From: Myxococcales bacterium
GTDB lineage: Bacteria > Myxococcota_A > Polyangia > Palsa-1104 > JAEUJZ01
Reading direction: 5' to 3'
DNA: 50,284 bases
Assembly (NCBI GenBank): GCA_016794465.1
Contig: JAEUKA010000041.1
Span: forward strand, 1 to 50,284
A program made the position numbers and the translations under genes. The notes under the pieces are model-generated. The model made no database searches. It saw only the letters and a list, made by a program, of their open reading frames with translations, and was not told where the DNA came from. This document shows positions 31,821 through 40,999 of the stretch, piece by piece (within the stretch, counting starts at the first letter, position 1; the number at the start of each line of letters is the position of its first letter).

Positions 31821-33293
31821 ATGGCGCTGCCCAATCGACTCTGGCTTCCCGAGGGAGCTGGTGAGCTACCGACCTTCTTTCCCGAGACGACGCGCGTCGC
31901 GGTGGAAGTGCCGCTGGGGCAGCGCTGGCGACGGCGGGCAGTGCTGGCGGGGATCGAGGGGCAGCCCGAGCGGACCGTGCTCGTCGAGTGGTTTTCCGCC
32001 AGTGACCTTCAGCCGGCCCAGCTTGAGCCGCTGCGGGGTCTGTGTCACGTCAACCTGCTGCGGCTCCTTCAGTGTGGTCAGTCGGATGGCAGGACGGCGT
32101 ACGCGATCAGTGAAGCGCCGCTCGGGCTCGATCTGGCGAGCATCGTCCGTACCGCGCAGGTCAAGCTGCCCGCGTGGTGGGCGGTGGCGGTGGTGGCCGA
32201 AGCCGCACGGGGACTTTTGGCGCTGCAGCAATTCTGGGTTTCGCGGGGACCGGCGCGGGGGCACGGCGCGGTCGATGGCAGCTGTGTGTTTGTGAGTGCG
32301 TCGGGTCGGGTGCAGGTGCTGGCGTTTGCGCCGCTCGTCAAAGTCGCGCTGGGGGATGACCCGATCGCGCCCGAGGTGAGGTGGAGTACGCGGCTTGCGA
32401 CCACGGCGGCGGATGTCTACTCGCTGTGTTCGCTGCTGCTGTCGCTACCGGTGGCGCGGCCTCTGCCCGACGAGCTTGTGCGGCTGTGCCGACGGGGTCT
32501 TTCGCCCTATGCCGAGAAGCGTCCGACCTTGCGACTGCTCTATGAGTCGCTGTGTGCCGCGCGGACCGGGCTTGCGGCGCCGCTCTCGCTCAGTGAGCAG
32601 CTGGGCAGTGAGCTGTCCCGCTTGCTGCCGCCGACGCGCAGTCGAGAGCTGTCCGAGAGTGACTGGGGCAGTGCCGGGCCGGTGTCGTTTGGGCCGCTGC
32701 CGAAGACGCTGTTTCCGCTGTCGTCCTCGGCGGTGTCGCTGTCGGCAACCTGGGATGCGGCGCCGCCGATTGCGCTGTCGCCACCCTCGCGGCGTCCGTG
32801 GCTGATCGGCAGTGGTCTGCTGCTGCTGACGCTGCTCGGGGGACTTGTGGGCTGGCGGCTGCGGTCCGAGCCTGAGCGACCCGCTGCTCGGCCTGTGGCG
32901 ACCCCGATTCTGCAGCCGAGTCCATCGTCGCGTTCCCAGCCGAGTCCGTTGCCAAGTCCGCCGCCGAGTCCGTTGCCAAGTCTGCTTCCTGACACCTTGC
33001 TGCTGAAGAGTGGCGAGCGGGGACGGCTGGGCGGGCTGCGGACCCAGCTTCTGCGCAGTGAACAGAGAAGTGACGGAGTCCACCTGACGCTCCTGCTCGT
33101 GAACGCCGCGCAGAGGCCGCAGCCGCTCGATCCGATGTCCCTTCGATTGAGTGCGACCCCCGATTCCCAGGCTTTTGCACCCGAGCCAAGTCCGCCGCTC
33201 GTCGTCATGCCCGGTCAGATGCAGACAATAGAGCTGCGCTTTGCGGTGCCAGAATTTCTGCCCGAAAGCACCCGACTGTGGCAGGTGCCCTAA
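31821..33293 (+). CDS. Membrane-bound pseudokinase
   Basis: 490 residues. Residues 1-255 follow the layout of a Hanks-type kinase but lack its catalytic residues. GRWRRR/AVLAGIEG replaces the glycine loop and the lysine strand; HGAVDGSCVFVSASG replaces HRDLKPxN; VLAFAPL replaces DFG. The helix TAADVYSLCSLLLSL matches the SDVYSLG stretch. A linker leads to one TM (about 333-350), a Pro/Ser repeat stretch and a C-terminal domain of about 100 residues outside. An inactive cytoplasmic kinase domain with an external sensor implies a scaffold or receptor role. It may pair with the active kinase at 18,480, but there is no direct evidence. Confidence 0.72.
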   Translation: MALPNRLWLPEGAGELPTFFPETTRVAVEVPLGQRWRRRAVLAGIEGQPERTVLVEWFSASDLQPAQLEPLRGLCHVNLLRLLQCGQSDGRTAYAISEAPLGLDLASIVRTAQVKLPAWWAVAVVAEAARGLLALQQFWVSRGPARGHGAVDGSCVFVSASGRVQVLAFAPLVKVALGDDPIAPEVRWSTRLATTAADVYSLCSLLLSLPVARPLPDELVRLCRRGLSPYAEKRPTLRLLYESLCAARTGLAAPLSLSEQLGSELSRLLPPTRSRELSESDWGSAGPVSFGPLPKTLFPLSSSAVSLSATWDAAPPIALSPPSRRPWLIGSGLLLLTLLGGLVGWRLRSEPERPAARPVATPILQPSPSSRSQPSPLPSPPPSPLPSLLPDTLLLKSGERGRLGGLRTQLLRSEQRSDGVHLTLLLVNAAQRPQPLDPMSLRLSATPDSQAFAPEPSPPLVVMPGQMQTIELRFAVPEFLPESTRLWQVP

Positions 33294-33332
33294 CTAGCAC
33301 TGCGTGCGCGATTCTGTGATAGTGCCGCCGCG

Positions 33333-34832
33333 ATGACAGAGCAGGTTGTGAGCCACAGAGGCGGTCGAGAGCCGAGTCCAAAGCCGTCGCGGAGGTTGAG
33401 ATGGGCGCTAATGGCCTGGGTGCTGGTGATGGTGCTGATTCAAGGGCTTGGTGCCTCGAACAAAGATCGGCTGGCAGCTGAGCGCGATTACTCCGCAGGC
33501 ACGCTCGGACATCGGCCACAAGACATCGTGCGAGCGGTGCGGGCCTACCTGGCGGATGCCAACGATATGCGTCGCTACTACGCCTATGCGAACGCATTTT
33601 TGGGCAAACCTTATTACAGCTACTACGTGCGCAGTGCAGCGGCTTGGAATGCCGAGTTTCGCAGTGGGCAGCCTCCGCAAAAGGAGGACGGGACGCTGGT
33701 GACTCCATCATCGATGCAGTTGCCGTATCGCGACTACTTGGTGGAGTATCCGCCGGGGGTGTTCCTGGCCACGCTGCCACCGGCCCTGCTACTGCCTGCG
33801 GGGGACTACGGGGATGCCTACTGCACGCTGTTTACGGCAGAGATGGTGCTGCTGCTGAGTGCGGCGATCGGGCTGTGTCTGCGGCTGCGGGGGCAGCTGC
33901 CAGAGCGCGGAGCGGAGCGGCGTCCCGATGCTGCGGCTCTGTGGGCTGCTTGTGCGATGAGCTGCTTCGGCATTGGTGCCATCGCCACCCATCGCTTCGA
34001 TCCGGTGATTGGGCTGCTGCTGGTGGCGATCGGTCTGGCTGCGTGCTCGGAGCGCTGGCTGCTGTCTGGTGCCCTTCTGGGACTCGCGGTGGTGAGCAAA
34101 GGAGTCCCGCTGCTTGTGGCCCCGGTGTGGCTTATGTACCTGTACCAAAGAGCGAAGATCGTGGGTCAGCAGAGACTACGCACTTCCATCGAGCACTCAC
34201 TCCTTGGTGTCGTGGTGGTTGGGCTCTTGTTTACGATCCCGGTGATCCGATGGACGGGACTCTCCATGTTCGATGCGCTGCGCTATCACGCCGATCGGCC
34301 CCTTCAGATCGAGAGCACCGGTGCTGCGATCTTGGGAATGCTGCAAGCGGTCTATCCGGGCACCATCTCGGCTGTGCACTCGTTTGGCTCGATGAACGTG
34401 GTGCCACACGGAAGCACACTCGGCGGGGTCAACACGCTGCTGAAGCAGTCGCACTGGCCGCTGACCGGCCTCGGAATCATCGCGGTGGTAGTGCATCTGG
34501 CGGTGCGCATGAAGCGAGCGGTGGGCCGAAAGGATCTGGCGCAGCTTGCCGAGCTGGCGCTGCGTGGCCAGTGTACGGTGATGGTGCTGTTCATGGTGCT
34601 TGCCCGCATGTTCAGCCCGCAGTACCTGATCTGGATTCTGCCGCTCGGACTGCTGTTATCCCTGCGAGTGAATCGGCGGCTGACCGGGCTGCTTGTGGTC
34701 ATCTGCTGTCTGACCCAGATCGTGCTTCACACCGTCGGTAGTTTGAGTCCTTGGGCTTCTGCGCTTCTGCTGCTGCGCAACGGACTGCTGCTGGGCTGGT
34801 CGGTCTGGCTTTTGCGCGCTCCTCTTCGCTGA
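33333..34832 (+). CDS. GT-C type membrane glycosyltransferase (GT87-like)
   Basis: 499 residues with about nine to ten membrane segments. The first periplasmic loop has RYYAYANAFLGKPYYSYY and later YRDYLVEYPPGVFLATL, typical of polyprenol-phosphate-mannose (GT87/DUF2029-like) transferases. It would move a sugar from a polyprenyl phosphate carrier to an acceptor outside the membrane. The last 177 bp overlap, tail to tail, the convergent GNAT/FemAB-like gene. It lies 40 bp after the pseudokinase gene. Confidence 0.75.
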   Translation: MTEQVVSHRGGREPSPKPSRRLRWALMAWVLVMVLIQGLGASNKDRLAAERDYSAGTLGHRPQDIVRAVRAYLADANDMRRYYAYANAFLGKPYYSYYVRSAAAWNAEFRSGQPPQKEDGTLVTPSSMQLPYRDYLVEYPPGVFLATLPPALLLPAGDYGDAYCTLFTAEMVLLLSAAIGLCLRLRGQLPERGAERRPDAAALWAACAMSCFGIGAIATHRFDPVIGLLLVAIGLAACSERWLLSGALLGLAVVSKGVPLLVAPVWLMYLYQRAKIVGQQRLRTSIEHSLLGVVVVGLLFTIPVIRWTGLSMFDALRYHADRPLQIESTGAAILGMLQAVYPGTISAVHSFGSMNVVPHGSTLGGVNTLLKQSHWPLTGLGIIAVVVHLAVRMKRAVGRKDLAQLAELALRGQCTVMVLFMVLARMFSPQYLIWILPLGLLLSLRVNRRLTGLLVVICCLTQIVLHTVGSLSPWASALLLLRNGLLLGWSVWLLRAPLR

Positions 34833-36002
34833 CGCATCCGGATTTGAGAATCGACGCTTCAGCTTCGCGGTGAGCGACATCCAGCGGGCAGCAATCCGCG
34901 TCTTCATGCTGTGTCGTCCCCAGATCCAGTTGCGCAGATAGCTGCCGAGCGCTTCGACCTGATTTTCCATCCGCACCAGCAGCAGCGCGAGTCGCGAACG
35001 GAGCGTTCCGCTACCGATCATCAAGCGGTAGGAATGCTCCTCTTGCACATGCCAGTCGTACTTGTACGTCTCATCGCCACGGGTGAAGTCAAAGGCACGG
35101 CAGCCTTCGGCAATCGCGGCTTCGATGGCGTGTGACAAAAGCACGGTCCCGGGACTGTAGCGAGCGAGCGAGATATCAAAGCCGCAGTTATAGAACATCG
35201 TGAGATCGCCAAAGCGGAAGCAATACAGGACCGCTTTGATCTCCTCGCCGATGCGAACTCTGTGGAGACGGAGCCAGCCCTGGGACTGAAATCCTCGGGC
35301 GACTTCCTGATGCCACGCTTGCACCCCTGGATCTGAGAACGCGCCCGAAACCCCACGGCTCTCCCAACGCATGGCGTGAAGACGAAAGAATGCGGTCATG
35401 GTGGCCGCTACGTCGTCGCTCTGGGTCGTCTCAATGACCGCCTGAAAGTCACGGACCATCTGCTTTCGCCCGCGTGAGATGTTGGATCGCATCTTGCGCG
35501 TCAGCAGAGTCAGATAGTCATCCCAAGTGCTGGGGAGCACAGACTGAGGACAGCGCCGACAGGTCAGCAGATCCATCTGCAATGACTCGCTGCGGCTGCG
35601 GGTGAGTGTCGAACCTTCGCGGAGGAAGACAAAGTCGGTCAAATCCCAGCTCTGTTTGTGGGAGTCAAGGTGGTGCAGGAATGCCTGCCAGCACTCTTCC
35701 TCGCGACCGGCCACCGCCAGCATGGCGTTATAGTCCGACCCTGGCGCACCCATAAACGCGAGCCGACGAATCGGCAGCTTCCAAAGCCGAGTCTCGACGA
35801 GGGGGAAGAGTGCAACCAGCCTGCTGTCCTCACGAATGGTGTAGACACAAAGAGACCCCTGGCGATAGTGACACCACCAGGGATAGACCCACTCCCAGCT
35901 TTGAAACGGGGTCGCCTCACGGGACTGCGCAAGCAGCGTGGTCCACTCTGCCTGTAGTGCCTTTAGTGCGTTCTCATCACGAACTTCATCCAAGCTGAGC
36001 AT
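34656..36002 (-). CDS. GNAT/FemAB-like acyltransferase (CelD/BcsL-type)
   Basis: 448 residues from the ATG at 36002 (AGGA 7 bases upstream). Two GNAT-like halves: FQSWEWVYPWW near the start, and LARYSPGTVLLSHAIEAA with FDFTRGDETYKYDW near residue 300, the signature of the PF13480/CelD-type enzymes of polysaccharide and glycan loci. Residues after about 390 are basic and Gln-rich and are encoded opposite the end of the GT87-like gene. It may be the third gene of a minus-strand unit with the next two upstream genes. Function: acyl or aminoacyl transfer onto a surface glycan (inferred). Confidence 0.8.
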   Translation of the reverse strand: MLSLDEVRDENALKALQAEWTTLLAQSREATPFQSWEWVYPWWCHYRQGSLCVYTIREDSRLVALFPLVETRLWKLPIRRLAFMGAPGSDYNAMLAVAGREEECWQAFLHHLDSHKQSWDLTDFVFLREGSTLTRSRSESLQMDLLTCRRCPQSVLPSTWDDYLTLLTRKMRSNISRGRKQMVRDFQAVIETTQSDDVAATMTAFFRLHAMRWESRGVSGAFSDPGVQAWHQEVARGFQSQGWLRLHRVRIGEEIKAVLYCFRFGDLTMFYNCGFDISLARYSPGTVLLSHAIEAAIAEGCRAFDFTRGDETYKYDWHVQEEHSYRLMIGSGTLRSRLALLLVRMENQVEALGSYLRNWIWGRHSMKTRIAARWMSLTAKLKRRFSNPDASAKRSAQKPDRPAQQQSVAQQQKRRSPRTQTTDGVKHDLGQTADDHKQPGQPPIHSQG

Positions 36003-36056
36003 CAAGATGTCCTAAGCGAAAGCAATAAGAGGCATAAAGGATGACTCTATTTGTGA

Positions 36057-37676
36057 TCACGGGGATGGCTGCGCTACGTCTCCGCGATGTCTCCGATAGA
36101 TGGGAACACCGCTGACCACCGCGACCAAGTCATAGCGCGACCCGATGAGCGCAGCGAGCTTTGGATAGCGGGAGATCGGATGCCGATCAAAGCGATCAAA
36201 ACGACCCGCAGCGCTGTCGACTACAAACAGCGGCGGGTGCTGCTGTAGGTCTTGCATAAGCTGTTCCCAGGCACGGGGAATGATGTGGGAATCTGTATCG
36301 GTGGCATCGACGTCGGTCAGGTGTCCGCCCCAGATCTTTCCGGTGTGGTAGTTGCAGAACACGAAGCGGGTGCCGATGACCCGATGGGAGAAGGAATAGA
36401 TCTCTGGCGCTGCACCCCACACAAAGATTCGATCCTCTGGGGTGCTGTGGCTGCGAATGTAGGTGCCTACCGCTTGCGCAGCGGTTTGTTCTCGGCGTCC
36501 ATTCGGGGTGATAGAGGCCCAGCGGATGGCCACGATCGCAAAGGCGGTACACAGCAAAAGAGTCAGGGCTACGCTCACCGCCAACTGGTGCGGAATCCGT
36601 CCCCGCTGGCCATCAAGAAGTGCGAGGAAGCCGGGCAACATGAGCAGACTGAGCGGCGGCAGAGCCATGAGGAAGTAGCTAAAGAAGAAGCGTCCTCCAA
36701 GTCCACAGACCGCAAGCATCAGGCCCAGCCATACCCAGACGAATCCAGGGAGTCGCTTTTCAGAGGGAACCACAAAGCACAGCAGCAGTGGCAGCCACGA
36801 ACCACCGACCACCAGCAGTGCGCGCAGTGCCAGCCACGCAGACTCTTTGGCTTCGATGGTAGACAGATAGTGCTGGTTAAAGCCCCAGCCCCAGAACAGA
36901 AACTCGGACCAAATCCCGTGATACACAAAGTAGCCAAGATAGAGGGTCGTAAACAGCGCAAAGCCGACCACTAAGGAGGCCAGGCGTAGCGTGACGATTC
37001 CCCACGGCTGCGGGACTCTGCGCTGGTTGAACAATAGGGCCATCGCCCAGGCCGCCCCGGCGACGGCTCCCTGATACTTGTAGGCACCAGCCAGTCCGGT
37101 CAGGAACCCGGCAGCTACCAGCAAGAGCAGACCATGACTCCGATCCCGCGATGACCGATCCAGCGATGTCTGAACCAGCAGCGCTGCCGCCGTCAACGGA
37201 AGGTTCAGGAAGAGCTCGGTATCTGGCGGGTAGTGATGGCTGCCAATTCCTACGCAGGAGTACAGGACATAGACAAGGCCCGCCACCCAGCCACGCTTGT
37301 CACCCAGCAGTCGCTTGCCGAGCTGCGCAAGGAGTAGTCCGCACAGCGCAATTACCGCGACAAACACAATCCGAACCGCGAGCAGATTGTATTCTCCACA
37401 CAGCGCAAAGATGAGCGCATAGGTGACAGAGATTCCCGCTGGCTTGTGATCCACGGCGTCGAGATACGGCAGTCCACCATGGAGATAGCGGGTCGCCATA
37501 GCCGCGTAGGTTGGCTCATCATGACCAAGATGCGGAACCACAAAGTAGGCCATCCTGGTCAGCAGCGTCACCGTGAATAGGAGTAGGAACAGACTGAGTG
37601 GTCGCCTAGCCAGAGCGGCCAGGGAGCGCCCAATCTGCGTGGCCTCCAGAGCCGATTTTGTCGTCGAATGACCCAT
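36057..37676 (-). CDS. ArnT/GT39-like membrane glycosyltransferase
   Basis: 539 residues with about ten to twelve membrane segments. The first loop has HDEPTYAAMATRYLHGGLPYLD and DHKPAG, the DE-containing motif of the PMT/ArnT family. The C-terminal 140 residues form a soluble domain outside the membrane (IYSFSHRVIGTRFVFCNYHTG). It should use a polyprenyl phosphate sugar donor. It lies 55 bp before the FemAB-like gene and 90 bp after the SRPBCC gene, all on the minus strand. Confidence 0.82.
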   Translation of the reverse strand: MGHSTTKSALEATQIGRSLAALARRPLSLFLLLFTVTLLTRMAYFVVPHLGHDEPTYAAMATRYLHGGLPYLDAVDHKPAGISVTYALIFALCGEYNLLAVRIVFVAVIALCGLLLAQLGKRLLGDKRGWVAGLVYVLYSCVGIGSHHYPPDTELFLNLPLTAAALLVQTSLDRSSRDRSHGLLLLVAAGFLTGLAGAYKYQGAVAGAAWAMALLFNQRRVPQPWGIVTLRLASLVVGFALFTTLYLGYFVYHGIWSEFLFWGWGFNQHYLSTIEAKESAWLALRALLVVGGSWLPLLLCFVVPSEKRLPGFVWVWLGLMLAVCGLGGRFFFSYFLMALPPLSLLMLPGFLALLDGQRGRIPHQLAVSVALTLLLCTAFAIVAIRWASITPNGRREQTAAQAVGTYIRSHSTPEDRIFVWGAAPEIYSFSHRVIGTRFVFCNYHTGKIWGGHLTDVDATDTDSHIIPRAWEQLMQDLQQHPPLFVVDSAAGRFDRFDRHPISRYPKLAALIGSRYDLVAVVSGVPIYRRHRGDVAQPSP

Positions 37677-37765
37677 TGGGACGGCACACTCTAAGAGCCT
37701 GCGAACTACGTGTCAACAGCGGCTTCCGTGTCGGTGTCGACAGTGCTTGGAAGGTGCGGGAACGC

Positions 37766-38992
37766 TCACTTGTTCGCCTGTGCTGTGAGGCCGCGTACAA
37801 ACACCAAGCTGAGTCCGAGGTTTACCCCATACTCAAACAGCGGCTCTAGTTTGTAGAGCTGACGGATGAGCAGACTGCCGCGATCGTAGGCGACGCTGGA
37901 CTTGAAGATGAGCTGCAGGCGCTGTCCTCCGCTGGGACGGACATCGAAGCGCATTCTGGCACCACGAAGGTCCCCTGAGAAGCCCATCATGTCGACGCTG
38001 CTGTCGCTAAGTCGGACTCCGAACTGAGTGACAAAGGAGAGGAGCGGAATACTCTGTTCTAGCTCCACGAGCGCGATGCCATCTGGTGAACCCAGACTCC
38101 GACTCTTGGTAATAGAGGGCACACAGCTAGACCAAGATGCCGGTTCGGACAGACTACGGAGCAGCGCCTCTTTGCGAACAGAGGGCTCACTGATCAGGGT
38201 CAACTCGGCCAGTCGTCCTTGGTTTTTTCGCAGCAACACCACCACTCCTTTGTCGAGGAGGAATCCGTAGCTCGCCTCTCCCGTTGGTGGAACTGGCTGT
38301 GGCTGAAATCCGGTGGCAAGCTGCTCGGCCCTGGCCTTGAACGTGAGCAGTGGCGTCATCTGTCCGATCATGGACAGTCCGTATTCCAGGGTGGGGACCC
38401 GCTGGATCAGTCGATCGATCGGATAGCCGGAGTGGAGGACGTCGGTATATCCCGACAGGACCACGATGGTTCCACCGGCATAGGGAACAAACTCCCAGCG
38501 ATGCCAGCGTGTCCCCCCCGGCTCGGGATCGAAGAGATCAACAGCGCCTGCCGCCTGACCGGGCTCGGGTTTGTGCAGCAGGAAGCGAGTGGTCCCTCCT
38601 ACCGTGGTGATTGGGTACGAAAACTCATACTGATGATCGTACGTACCATCGGGGTTGTGCTGCACCTGAGACTTGGTCATGTTGCGGACAAAGTCCTTGT
38701 AGTACTCGGGATGAATCACAACCTCTCGGGTGAGAGCCGGGGGAGCTGCGACCCACGCCATGATCGTGATCTGCTTCATCTGTCCGCTGGGCAGGGACTC
38801 CAGAAGCACCAGATCGCTGTGGCGAAGTAGCGGACCCAGGGTCGCCGCTTTGTCAGCGGAGATGGCCGTCCGAGTAGCCGGCACCGGCACGGCGAAGCAC
38901 GGAAGCGCAGAGAGCCAGGCAAAGAGGAACAGCAGAAACAAGCCGCCGGGTTTGGGAGTCAGTCGTTGTCGCAGCATTTGGTGGATCTTCAT
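37766..38992 (-). CDS. Exported protein with two tandem SRPBCC (START-like) domains
   Basis: 408 residues from the ATG at 38992 (AGGAAA 8 bases upstream). A signal peptide ends near PCFAVPVPA. Residues about 60-215 and 255-400 each look like an SRPBCC/polyketide-cyclase fold: first AWVAAPPALTREVVIHPEYYKDF and later RKEALLRSLSEPASWSSCVPSI with matching strands. These folds bind hydrophobic ligands. Placement beside lipid-linked glycosyltransferases suggests a periplasmic lipid carrier. The duplication and its export are unusual for this fold. Confidence in the fold is moderate. Confidence 0.62.
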   Translation of the reverse strand: MKIHQMLRQRLTPKPGGLFLLFLFAWLSALPCFAVPVPATRTAISADKAATLGPLLRHSDLVLLESLPSGQMKQITIMAWVAAPPALTREVVIHPEYYKDFVRNMTKSQVQHNPDGTYDHQYEFSYPITTVGGTTRFLLHKPEPGQAAGAVDLFDPEPGGTRWHRWEFVPYAGGTIVVLSGYTDVLHSGYPIDRLIQRVPTLEYGLSMIGQMTPLLTFKARAEQLATGFQPQPVPPTGEASYGFLLDKGVVVLLRKNQGRLAELTLISEPSVRKEALLRSLSEPASWSSCVPSITKSRSLGSPDGIALVELEQSIPLLSFVTQFGVRLSDSSVDMMGFSGDLRGARMRFDVRPSGGQRLQLIFKSSVAYDRGSLLIRQLYKLEPLFEYGVNLGLSLVFVRGLTAQANK

Positions 38993-39144
38993 CGCTCGTT
39001 TTCCTGTAAATGCAAGCATTGATCCAAGATCATGTGAGCGGAGCGTTGGCGGTAAGACGTGATGAGTCACGCTGGGATTCTGGTGATTCCGCGTGGTTGC
39101 GTTCTGGTCGTGATCCGGGTAGGTTGCGCCCGATCTGACGACTC

Positions 39145-40056
39145 ATGTGGAAGACGATTCAGGAATGGATGATGCAGCTGCTTTCGGCAGATCTGCGGTT
39201 GGTACTGATCGGGCTCTGCGTGTACTGGCTGGGGGCGGTGGCGGTGGCGATGCGCTGGAGATCGCTGCTTTGCGGGCTGTCGTGTTCTGTGTCGCTGCGG
39301 GAGGTGATGCTGGCCAACTTGGCGTTTACCTTCGTAAACAACGTGACGCCCGGACGAGTCGGAGGAGAGATCCTGCGAGTTGCCATCTTGCGCCGCAGGA
39401 CCCAGGTTGACTGGCAGCGTGCGGCGGCGGCTAGTGTGTACGATCGGCTGGTCGATCTAACTGGGGTTCCGCTGATTGTGCTGCTCGCTCTTCCGGCGCT
39501 GCCGCTGCTGGTTGGCAGAGCGCGGCTCTTGCTCAGTAAGCTGCCGCTGGCCCGGCTCACTCCACTTCTAGTAGGAATCGGTCTGCTCGGGTTGGTGGTA
39601 TGGCTGCTGATTCAACGGGCACCGCAGCTCCGGGATCGCCTCCGACGACTGGTGAACAGCTTGGAGCCGTGGGTGATGCCCCGTCGCAGTCTTCTCCAGT
39701 CGATGGGCTGGGCGTGGACGGTCTGGCTGCTTGATGCGACCCGACTTTTGATCGCAGCGCTCGCTTTTCGGTGTGTACTCGGCCCGTCGCAAGCGGCTGC
39801 TTTGTCGCTGGCCTACAACATTGGTGCGGCGGTGCCGATCATGGGGGGACTCGGGGCGATCGAAGGCTCTCTCACCGCAACGCTGTGTCTGTTTGGCATC
39901 ACTGTCAAAACCGCCGTTGCGATCACGATTTTGGAGCGGACCATCAGCTACGTACAGGGCACGCTGGCGGGGGGAGTTGCGCTGCTCGCGATGGGGGGGC
40001 GGAGTCTGCTGCGGACGGTCAAGAGTCCTCCGTCCAGCGACGAAAAGGCAGGCTAG
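39145..40056 (+). CDS. UPF0104/LPG-flippase-like membrane protein
   Basis: 303 residues with eight to nine membrane segments. The motif FTFVNNVTPGRVGGEILR and the later GGLGAIEGSLTATL match the lysylphosphatidylglycerol synthase TM (MprF-like, PF03706) family. Members move or bind lipids, or support glycan transfer. It lacks the catalytic aminoacyl domain of MprF. Its stop overlaps the convergent deacetylase stop by 4 bp. Confidence 0.85.
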   Translation: MWKTIQEWMMQLLSADLRLVLIGLCVYWLGAVAVAMRWRSLLCGLSCSVSLREVMLANLAFTFVNNVTPGRVGGEILRVAILRRRTQVDWQRAAAASVYDRLVDLTGVPLIVLLALPALPLLVGRARLLLSKLPLARLTPLLVGIGLLGLVVWLLIQRAPQLRDRLRRLVNSLEPWVMPRRSLLQSMGWAWTVWLLDATRLLIAALAFRCVLGPSQAAALSLAYNIGAAVPIMGGLGAIEGSLTATLCLFGITVKTAVAITILERTISYVQGTLAGGVALLAMGGRSLLRTVKSPPSSDEKAG

Positions 40057-40781
40057 ATCTCGACTTCCGAGATGCGAAGGAAGCGGACTTTGCGACCCTT
40101 GAAGTAGCGGATGGTTTGCCGCAGACATTCCACCGCAGGCAGTCCGGTGCGTAGTCTGTTGTCGAATCGCAGCGGCTCGCGGCTCATATCGACGAACTCC
40201 CACGGATGAAAGAACAGCACTGCTGGATGATCAAGCAGAGAACAGATCAAGTTCCGAATCGGCGCAGGAGTCCGTAACGGCGATGGAGAAATCGAGGCTG
40301 GAATGCGGCGGATTCCCTCCCTTCGATCGGGCTTGATGAAGTAGGAGCCGAGCTTGTGCCGTCCCTTCGAGGAGTCCAGCGTGTATCCATTGTCCCGGAG
40401 CAGCGGTAGGAACCGATCGGGAAAGTCGAGGTTGGGAGCGCGAAAGGAAGTCACGCTACCAAACTTGCGGAGTGTCTCTGCGGAGCGTGCCAGCTCGTTC
40501 TGTGCCTCGGCCTGTTCCATCTGACCAAATCGCTTATGAGTATCGCCGTGACTGCCCAGCTCGTGACCGGCCTCGACTACTTTGCGGATGGTGTCGGGAT
40601 AGCGCCGTGCCACATCCCCCGTTGAAAAAAACGTCGCAGGAACCTGTTCTTCGGCAAAGAGCTGAAGTAGACGCGGCATTCCCTGTTCGATCCCTCGGTA
40701 GGTCGACAGAAAGGGCGGACAGTCGTGTTCAACGTCGATGGTGATGCTGACGGACCGGGATGCTGAGATTGGCTCTGCCAT
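40053..40781 (-). CDS. NodB-type polysaccharide deacetylase
   Basis: 242 residues from ATG 40781 (MAEPIS...). Metal- and substrate-binding motifs are in order: TIDVEHDCP with the catalytic Asp, SHGDTHKRF (H-x3-H), RAPNLDFPD and FFHPWEF. It has no signal peptide, so it would act in the cytoplasm, as deacetylases of lipid-linked sugars do. An in-frame extension to 40820 starts with TTG and lacks a site. Divergent from the GT4 gene. Confidence 0.82.
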   Translation of the reverse strand: MAEPISASRSVSITIDVEHDCPPFLSTYRGIEQGMPRLLQLFAEEQVPATFFSTGDVARRYPDTIRKVVEAGHELGSHGDTHKRFGQMEQAEAQNELARSAETLRKFGSVTSFRAPNLDFPDRFLPLLRDNGYTLDSSKGRHKLGSYFIKPDRREGIRRIPASISPSPLRTPAPIRNLICSLLDHPAVLFFHPWEFVDMSREPLRFDNRLRTGLPAVECLRQTIRYFKGRKVRFLRISEVEI

Positions 40782-40999
40782 AACTAGCTTCACGATGACA
40801 AAATCTAGGATGCCCTGCAAGGGTGGGATGTGTCGAACATTTGACGATCCTCCCTTCGGAGTTGTTGAATTTCAACCGCGTCCGTTCGGAGCGAGCTGCT
40901 CTCACCCCCCTCGGGCTGCCCATGCGTTCTGCTGTTCTTGCGGGTACGTTTTCTGCTAGCCTGCGCGCTTACTCTACTTGCGCTTAGGACAAGCCTTTC

